NCBI RefSeq assembly: GCF_037392515.1
Contig: NC_090290.1
Coordinates: 36,992,753 to 37,056,752 of the forward strand
Reading direction: 5' to 3'
Length of the DNA stretch: 64,000 nt
DNA from: Haliotis asinina
Lineage: Eukaryota > Mollusca > Gastropoda > Lepetellida > Haliotidae
Positions 57,001-64,000 of this stretch are shown here, in pieces (the stretch's first letter is position 1; every line of letters begins with the position of its first letter). A program made the position numbers and the translations under genes. A model generated the notes under the pieces. The model saw nothing but the letters and a program-made list of their open reading frames with translations. It searched no databases and was not told the origin of the DNA.

Positions 57001-58502
57001 ATGTATGGTAATTCCTCGGGTATTTAGTGTGGCATTTCCTAGGGTATTATGTAAAATCAAACATGGTGATTCCTCGGGTATTATGTATGTGAATTCCTCG
57101 GGTATTATGCATGTTAATTCTTTGAGCATCACCTGTGGTAATACCCCGGAAAATGTGTTTGGTAATTCCTCGGGTGCGATGCATGGCGACTCCTCGGGCA
57201 CATATGAAAATGCCCCGTGTATTATGCATGGTAACTTCTCGGGAAGTATTTATGGTAATCCTTTGGCTGGTTATGTCGCGAAATGTTGTGTAGTCTTTCG
57301 GCATTATGAACGGTTACCCTCAAGCGCAATGTATAGCAATTACTTCGGTATAATAAATAGCAATCTCAAGGTGGAAGCCCGCTTACCTAAGTAGTCCCAA
57401 ATAATTATGCAATGTATACGGGAGTTCATCAGGTATTACATTGTGATTCGTCAGGTTGTATGCTCCTCGAGCATTATTTGCGCGGATGTGTGAAATGGAG
57501 TTAATATCGCTTTGAGTGAGTGAGTGAGTGAGTGAGTGAGTGAGCTTGTAAATGACTAACGTTTTACTCCGCTCTTAGCAAAATTCCAACAATATCACGC
57601 AAGGGGACACCAAAAATGGGCTTCACACACGGTACTAAAGTGGGGAATCGAACCCGGGTATTCAGGCTAACGATCCAACGCTATAACCATAAGGCTACAA
57701 CGCCGATTTGAGCAGTAGTGCTTTCAATGACGGCGTGTTCGATAGTGGGTTGAACCCTGATCCAGTTGTCACATTGCTCCCTGCCTTTCGATAACATGAA
57801 CGCCTGATTTTCTTGTATAGATACGTGATCACGTCATTCCTGATTTCAGATTGTTCCGAGGCGTACTTGATGGGGGAGCGAGTTCCGGGGGACATCACCC
57901 CCCTTGTCATTCACCCCCTGACGTCCCCATCCCCCTTCACAGTGTCGTGCTACCTCGCATGGGGCGGTTTCACCTACATCGAGAAGCGGATCGGTGGCGC
58001 TTGTCCCGACGTCGACTTCAACAGGACGTGGACAGAACTTAAACACTTTCTGGGAGACGTGACGTGTTCATACTGGCTCGGCTTGGAGCACATCCACCAA
58101 CTAACAAGCCAAAACACCTACATGTTAGACATGTACATCACAGCGCCCTTTGGTTTTGGGGGTCACGCCCTCTACTCGGACTTCCGCCTTGGGAGCGAAG
58201 GTCAAGGCTACAAGTTCTTGTATAATAGTTACGTTGAACATGGTTATCCGGCTGATGATGGATTTGCATATGGAAGTAACAACGGTGTAAATGGCTTTAA
58301 CTTCTCAACTGTGGATCGTCCAGACCAGGGTGGGTGTGTTAGTAGGGGTGCCGCCTGGTGGTATGGGTCAAACTGCCCGGAGGTGAACCTCCACCTGCCC
58401 ATGAAGACCGGTGGGGTCTCTGACCCAGCTATATGGGTTAATGATGACTCCCAGATAGAAGTAACCACTCTTGTGGCACAACTCTCTACAGTATGGCCTT
58501 GA
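54017..58502 (+). CDS. Secreted apple/PAN - EGF - fibrinogen-like (FReD) protein
   Basis: Exons are 54017-54325, 55740-55845 and 57850-58502: 355 residues plus stop. Exon 1 holds a signal peptide (MLGVRVGVWVITILHSV...) and an apple/PAN-like domain (CLRRCAQHAWC, CELL, CGHL). Exon 2 is one EGF repeat (NPCQNGGTY...CICVFGFTGRIC). Exon 3 is a fibrinogen C-terminal domain starting DCSEAYLMG, with GGFTYIEKR, DFNRTW, YWLGLEHIHQLT and WWYGSNCPEVNLHL. Junctions are phase 0 then phase 1, with aag/gtgaac, ccag, gtaggt and tttcag sites. An in-frame ATG at 53,966 would add 17 residues; I prefer 54,017 for the better signal peptide. Such molluscan proteins are usually secreted lectins or FREP-like immune factors. 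Ligand unknown. Confidence 0.82.
54326..55739. other. Intron 1 of the fibrinogen-like gene
   Basis: AT-rich, nothing recognised apart from short homopolymers. Confidence 0.6.
55881..56376. mobile_element. MITE in intron 2, same family as 6,070-6,459
   Basis: Ends ACTCTTAAAAAGTAGGGGAT (55,881-55,900) and its inverse (56,356-56,376), bordered by TA on both sides. The TA dinucleotides suggest a Tc1/mariner-type mobiliser. Confidence 0.75.
56399..56672 (+). mobile_element. LINE 3' UTR fragment (I-superfamily)
   Basis: catgcaggaagcaaatgt, taagtccccatgg and tggctgaaatattgccgatg match the 3' UTR of 37,193-43,403. It ends in (ACTC)n. Confidence 0.85.
56836..57440. repeat. 24-bp minisatellite in intron 2
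   Basis: Roughly 24 imperfect units around ccctcgggtatcatgcatgg. The forward and reverse frames of 85-142 residues over it are repeat artefacts, because no splice sites or start context link them to the gene. Confidence 0.85.
57513..57705 (-). mobile_element. SINE family A, reverse copy, in intron 2
   Basis: (GTGA)n, then ttttactccgctcttagc, then a tRNA-like head with ggaatcgaacccgggt. Confidence 0.85.
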
Positions 58503-58849
58503 CGACAGTAGATAGTGCTGTCATGAACTGTAGTATTAAGAAAAATTGGGTGATCCTTAATTACACAAGGTATGTGATTTATTCACACGGATGAACGATT
58601 CGAAGATTCACGAACGCACATACGCACGAACACACGTGCGCACGAACGCAGAATATCAAGTTGTTAGCGGCTCATTGGATATATATGCACCTCGTCATAT
58701 GCATTGCACCACCCATTTACTTCATTAAGTACTAATGGACCTACAACTTCAGAAAAAATGGTGCTTAGAAAAACACATTAATCTGTTTAGATGGCCTCTT
58801 ATGAACGTTCAGTCAGACACACAAATGCGTTCACATTTCATAACTGTTG
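58503..58849. other. 3' flank of the fibrinogen-like gene
   Basis: Presumed 3' UTR then intergenic. I saw no clear AATAAA close to the stop. A cacgaacgca-type short repeat lies near 58,600. Confidence 0.4.
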
Positions 58850-59800
58850 AACACAATATTAACGTCCAAAATGACCAGCTCAGTATCTGGTGTAACCGCC
58901 TTGCACTTGGATAACATTTTGTACACGCCGTACCATGCTGGCCACCAGACGTCTGATACTCTGGGAATCTGCTGCCACTCATCATGCAATGCATGGGTCA
59001 ATTCCTGAAAGTTCTGGACCGGATGATGCCTCACCCTAAGTTCCAAAATGTCTAAACACGCCTGGACTTCTGGCTGGGCCGTAGAAGTCTCGCAATGACG
59101 TTGTGTTGGAGATGCTGAACACCAGCTCGAGCACGATGCGGTGTGGTATTATCGTCCTTGAAGATTGGACGTGTGGCAAGAACATGGTCATCGAGACACT
59201 ACAGCACCGTCCAGGATCAAGTTCTGATACCTCTGTCCATTTAATGTGATGAGGTCAAGTTTTCAATCATAATAACAACACCCCCACACCATGACGGATC
59301 CACCCCCAATGGAACATCAGCTTTGATGTTCCTCTGTTCATATGTTGTGCCTCTCTGCCTCCAAACTCGTGCCCCGTTATCTGTCTGATGCGGCAAAAAT
59401 CGACTTTCATAGGACCAGTGGGCCTCTCTCTATGTCCTTAAGCTCCACCGAGCACGTGCTTGGCTGCTGGCTAAACGGTCATGGCGAGGGGTGAGGGGTG
59501 AACGTCTCATTGTCAACTTGGTCTAAGTCCTTCATAATTTAAGCGTCGTCTGATGGTGTTGATGCACACTGTTGTATGGGTCGAAGCTGTGTACAAGTAG
59601 ACTTTGAGCTTCGTCTGGCTTGACGAACGAGAGTACTATCTTCTCCGTCACTGATTTTCCTTGGACGTCCAGACCTCGGTGCATCCTTCACTTCACCGAT
59701 AGCTGTATGCTTACGTATCAGGCGGCTGATGACAGTGTGATTAGCACGACATGACATATCGATAATTTGCCATCTTTGGCTGGTCAACATAAAGCTTCAT
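58850..59800 (-). pseudogene. Tc1-like transposase relic, third family
   Basis: Minus strand from 59,790: RANHTVISRLIRKHTAIGEV and DAPRSGRPRKISD (DNA-binding part). Then HWSYESRF, where the first catalytic Asp is lost, and DDNTTPHRARAG. Near 59,030-58,880 come NFQELTHALHDEWQQIP and the C-terminus. Frameshifted, with decayed catalytic residues. Confidence 0.8.
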
Positions 59801-60207
59801 TATACATACAACTGAACTTTAGCTGTGTCTGCCAACATAACACAACATCGCAACATGCACATGGATGCAGATTTGCTGATACAAGGCACAATGTCACTAT
59901 ATATTGGTGCATGTGCACACTTTAGGTGCATGTGCACTCACTTTAGCTTCCTACTGATACAATAAAAGACGCATTATATCTGCATATTTGTCTATGATTT
60001 TAAAATGTATTTATTTTAAAATCTCGATTAAACTGACAGTCAAAGAAAGGTGAGAAACAGACAATATAGTTCGGCACGTCGCATTATGAGCACATTTGTA
60101 TGAGCAGTCCTCACTACATGACACGTCATTTGTCTGATGACGTCGTTCTTCCAGTAGATACTATCAGTTCTAATTGGCTGGATGGATGCTGTCATTGACC
60201 ACCTGGG
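59801..60207. other. No gene seen
   Basis: Has a local duplicate of actttaggtgcatgtgcac near 59,920. Confidence 0.4.
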
Positions 60208-60412
60208 AGTGAGAGACTGAGTTAAATTTTTCACCGCATATTCCAGAATATTCCACCTATATGGCAGCGGTCTGTTAATAAAGGAGTTTGGAACAGAAAT
60301 CCAATGTTCAACAATATGGGAATAGAATTTGGCATAGGATGACATGTGTCTGCGAGCCTGAACACCCGATCCCTCACTGAAGATCAATTCTAACCCGGAT
60401 CTTAACGGGTAC
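60208..60412 (-). mobile_element. SINE family B, diverged reverse copy
   Basis: aatattccacctatatggca, agcggtctg, gacatgtgtc, cacccgatccc. Confidence 0.7.
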
Positions 60413-61284
60413 CTGGAGGTATTCTATGGCAGACGACAAAGGACAAACAACGTTGACATTGTTGGCTGCGAGGACGTTCGGCGAAAACTCCCGATGGTAT
60501 TTTGTAAGGACATAAGGTAGCATTGTTGCAGAATATTGGTGTGAGACTGACATCAATGCCACGCTGAGGTGTCACACTGCCTTTGCGAACACCACTTAAA
60601 TCTAAGATACAGTCGTTGTTTTACAGTGGAAGCATCAATTAAGAATCAGCACTCCAAATATTCTTCATAACTACTGCAATAGCTGAGTGTACGCCTGCAT
60701 GGCGTTCTCGTACTGCGTTCTAGTGTTGAATAAACATATTTCTATCTTGAGTGCTTTGTAAAGGAAAATCAATGATAGCGAGGACAATATAGTATGTTTC
60801 ATTCGACTCAATCAAAAACGTTTTTCCGACATCGTTCACCCCAGTTTATACAACGTGTGACTCGAGTACCATTCGAGCACCTGCTCTCCTCGTGACAAAG
60901 TAGGTATGACGGATGCACGCATACAGTCTGCATCCCGTGAACTTGCCGCCCTGATGGACATGGCCGAGTCAATAGGAGATATGACGTCCCAACAAGTTTA
61001 GTTTCCTTGAGAGCCCAAATACGTATATCAGTCAAGGACTATTAAACACTTAAATAAATACTATGAATTATTAAGTATGTGTATTTATATTTTCCACAAG
61101 TATTGATTGCGACATTGTTGCCAAGGCGACGACAGACGTCAGACGTTATTTATGGGGTAACTTTAGTGTCTGACTATGAATGCTCGTGCGGGTATAGAGA
61201 CATAAGCATACATTATTCCTTCTGCCGATTTCATATCTTAACCTTGATCTTAATTCTAAACCTAAACGCAGTATTCTAACTAAG
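60413..61284. other. No gene seen
   Basis: Unique sequence. Confidence 0.4.
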
Positions 61285-61680
61285 GCAGCAACGATTTGGT
61301 GCGATTCATCGAAAGTCGAATCTGACACCTTAGTTGCGAGTTTTGATAACCGTTAATACTGTTTCGATTGGCTATTTGTGTACCTATTTATTTTATTTCC
61401 ACACAGCCAGAACGTATATTGACTTCAACTCGAGCAGTTTCGAGTGCTGAAATAAGGCGACACGTGATTGGTTGACGTCGGGTTAATTATCAAATGAGAA
61501 TATTTGATTGTAAACATCGCCAAGTTGACGATGGATTTCACACTGAACAAGGTGACTAATGTCAAATGAAATCTGACATGTAGATACTTGTATGTAGAAT
61601 CGAATCGAAAATGGTCGAGATATACCGGAAATAGAATCGAATCGAATCGAAGCTAGGTGAATCGTTGCAGCCCTCAATCA
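61285..61680. mobile_element. Short dispersed DNA element with imperfect TIRs
   Basis: Ends gcagcaacgatttggtg and caggtgaatcgttgcagc-like inverse (actual right end gctaggtgaatcgttgcagc). This is the better preserved partner of 50,205-50,632. The 'gctgcaacgatt' end recalls hAT-type elements, but no 8-bp TSD was found. Confidence 0.65.
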
Positions 61681-61754
61681 GACTCCTAGCCGTCTTTGTC
61701 TCGTATACCCTTGGTGTTGATCGCTATCAGGGAAACAACATCCAATTGGTTTAA

Positions 61755-61825
61755 CGTTGCAGAGGCTCGAACTCCCGACATTCGGCTCTCCAAGGCCGCC
61801 ACTCTATCCACACGGCCACGGGTGA
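61755..61825 (-). mobile_element. tRNA-like SINE head (family D)
   Basis: Reverse strand gtggccgtgtggatagagtg (A-box region) and gggagttcgagcc (B-box). It is not a functional tRNA, because the acceptor stem does not pair. Confidence 0.5.
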
Positions 61826-62145
61826 GGCAGAGAGATGGAAATAGGATGCTGTATGGTTTTCAGAGTTACAGAAGCAGATCCATCCACATTTTATGTCGGG
61901 GATACGAATATCATGGTTATTGAACACGTACAAATGGGGAAATGTACGCAACAACTGGTTTCAGACTGCACTGTTGACATATTCATTGCCCCACCAGTAG
62001 AGAGAAAATATAACGGGATACTCGTATGTGTAATTGTAATAAAACGGCATTAAATGATTAAGTACATAGTGTAAGGTCAGTCTTGTTTCATATTTACTTG
62101 AATAGATTACCACCTACCCCACCCACCCACCCTCCCCACTGTACA

Positions 62146-62192
62146 CACACGCACGTACGCACACACGCACGCACGCACGCACGCACGCACAT
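62146..62192. repeat. (ACGC)n microsatellite
   Basis: cacgcacgcacgcacgcacg run. Confidence 0.9.
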
Positions 62193-62204
62193 CTATATGA
62201 TACT

Positions 62205-62365
62205 GTGAGTGATTTTAGGTTTACGCCGCATTTAGCAACGTTCCAGCAATATCACGGTGAGGGACACCAGATATGTGCTTCACACATTGCACCCATGTGG
62301 GGATCGAAACCTGGGTCTTCTTCGTGACAAACAAGCACTTTAGCCAAAAGGCTAACCCACCTCTC
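62205..62365 (-). mobile_element. SINE family A, reverse copy
   Basis: gtttacgccgcatttagcaa, atatcacggtgagggacacc, ggatcgaaacctgggtcttc. Confidence 0.8.
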
Positions 62366-62429
62366 CTTATATGATACAAATAGGACGAACGCAACTATGG
62401 TAAGTAGTACGTTGTTTTTTATTTAAGGC

Positions 62430-62645
62430 AGCACATATGGTTCCAATTACATAGCGACGTTCTGTAAACAACCCAGTAATCAAGGATAATCCAGTGGTGG
62501 ATATCATGAACACCGATCTACGCGATTGCAATACACGTACTAATACGTCAGCGAGTCTGACCACCCGATCTCGCCAGTCGTCCCCCTACGACAAGGATGA
62601 GTTGCTGAAGGCCAACGCTGATCCGGATCTTCACGAGTGGGAAAA
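62430..62645 (-). mobile_element. SINE family B, reverse copy
   Basis: gtcagcgagtctgaccaccc, ttgctgaaggccaacgctga, gatccggatcttcacgagtg. Confidence 0.75.
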
Positions 62646-63609
62646 AATATTAAGGGTTTATTCTGATTCTTACTGGCAGAATGAAATGTATTCTTCTGAT
62701 GTGACAGGGAGCAGGGAGGATTTCGAGATGGATATCCCATAATGTTTCCATTTTACAAGCTTTAACTTAAAACAGAATTCTAAATGGTGAGGTAAATTAA
62801 ATGTAGGTGTAATTGATTTCTCAGGATTTATTCAGTGTTCACGTTAACGCAGAAACATGCGTTACACAAACAAAACCCAAAATATTTTGCATGCGTGTTT
62901 TGCACGCATAGATTCTTAATTGTAAAACGTGCCTTAAAACAGCAAACATATAAGAAAAACAATAAATTTTGAAATGATTCTGGATTGTAATGAACATTTC
63001 ATGCGCAAAAGATTTGGACTGCTTATTTATAACCATTATGTTATTTCAGGACCCACTCGTACCGTGAACTGTTGAACGGAAGACAATTTATACCGTTCAC
63101 AGAAATAAGAACATGTTAAGAAAAGTCTGAGGGCAAAATCATTTCAACTCATTTACGAGTCACTTGAATCTTGTTTACGCCTTTGGGATAATAACAATAC
63201 AAGCATGCTTTGTTGCTATCTGGCAAGGTAAAAGGCTTTGTGTGTGTAATCGTATTCCTGTTATGATTTATCAAACAATCAATGATAATCAACGTAAAAA
63301 TGATAATCTGTTACCTCGCTGATTCTAGTGATGTTGTACTTTTAGCCGAGTCCCCTGTCATTTTCTCCGACTCAGCACTTGAGGGTCGATTGTAAAATTC
63401 AAATCAACATTTTGGAAAATTACAGCGTCAAGAAGAGGCTGTCTATCAAGATATTGTTGTAAAGATATAACGTCAGTGCGAAAGCCGGTTTTGGCATACA
63501 GGGCAAAATATGGAGGGAAATTAACAATACTGTAATGGGTAACGCAAAGGCATAAACTGATATAGTTTTATTCTACTCCTAGCTTAAATAATGTTTACCA
63601 GGATCTTGA
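62646..63609. other. No gene seen
   Basis: AT-rich, unrecognised. Confidence 0.4.
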
Positions 63610-63722
63610 ATTGGAACACGGCAGAGACCGGGTTCGATTCCTCAGATGGGTACAATGCGTGATGTTAACATCTGATGTCCCTGACCCCGATATTGCTGGA
63701 ACATTGCTAAAAGCGGCTTAAA
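63610..63722 (+). mobile_element. SINE family A, 5'-truncated
   Basis: accgggttcgattcctcaga, then gatattgctggaacattgct and aaagcggcttaaaac. Confidence 0.8.
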
Positions 63723-63789
63723 ACAATATTAGCTCATCAGGGCCCCTTAGATTAAGATGGGTTGTCCTGGAGGGTTTGATAGTGATCGC

Positions 63790-63920
63790 CGGTCATACAT
63801 TGGTACCTTACACAATCTTTGCACCCCAGGTTTTTTCGAGGTGTCGATGTAGGGATTCGAACCCGGGTCTTCAGCGGGACGAGCGAACACTTTAACCACC
63901 AACCTTCCCTACCGCCCCAA
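63790..63920 (-). mobile_element. SINE family A head, reverse copy
   Basis: ggattcgaacccgggtcttc and gagcgaacactttaaccacc. Confidence 0.75.
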
Positions 63921-64000
63921 ACTCATAACCCACAGATACAAACAGGACACTCGCTTGATGAGGATGTATATTTTATATGGGCAATATTCAGAACACACCT

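Noticed and set aside
56966-57394. 142-residue frame as an extra exon of the fibrinogen-like gene
   Set aside because: Built of 24-bp repeats, frame changes part-way, no fitting acceptor or donor.

Overview
The window is animal nuclear DNA, most likely from a gastropod mollusc and probably an abalone (Haliotis-like). The organism call is inference. It rests on intron-split genes, I-superfamily LINEs, Tc1 relics, and many tRNA-derived SINEs ending in (ACTC)n tails after a 'GCGGCGTAAAAC'-type 3' end, which I associate with abalone genomes. No bacterial genes or operons are present. Most of the sequence is repeats, and only two gene systems look like host genes.

Region 1, about 1-47.6 kb, minus strand: a tandem cluster of five paralogous small secreted-peptide genes, called SCP1-SCP5 here (my labels). 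Each has a TATA-type promoter with a short non-coding first exon, a signal-peptide exon starting at ATG, a small Cys exon in phase 1-1, and a last exon ending in a Lys-Arg-stop remnant. SCP5 (44,467-46,779) is the intact member: 70 codons, six Cys, a C-terminal Gly-Lys-Arg, a TATAAA box, consensus splice sites and an AATAAA. SCP2 and SCP3 keep an open frame but have lost four of the six Cys. SCP1 runs off the left edge. SCP4 carries several disabling changes.

The cluster grew by segmental duplication. The newest step is a 7,370-bp tandem duplication (4,656-19,395). Its exchange point falls in a 496-bp stretch of an R2-type LINE tail that is identical in all three copies. Older, diverged copies of the same unit continue to 28.9 kb and 47.6 kb. 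The unit also carries a 175-bp satellite with a 14-bp palindrome in each monomer, a dead Tc1-like transposase, microsatellites and a MITE.

Region 2, 28.9-44.3 kb: transposons nested into the cluster. There is a degenerate Ty3/gypsy element split by a reverse-strand LINE, then a 7.9-kb composite I-superfamily LINE (35,495-43,403). The composite has two successive 5' UTR-ORF1 heads but only one target-site duplication. The 3' copy has ORF1 plus an endonuclease-RT-RNase H ORF2, broken only at two 8-A runs. A hairpin-forming inverted SINE pair with its own 17-bp target duplication follows.

Region 3, 47.6-64 kb: a plus-strand gene (54,017-58,502) for a secreted protein with apple/PAN, EGF and fibrinogen-like C-terminal domains, a lectin or innate-immunity type architecture. 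Around it are minisatellites (12, 24 and 42 bp units), three small TIR elements, a Tc1-like relic and many SINEs. The rest of the right end shows nothing I recognise.
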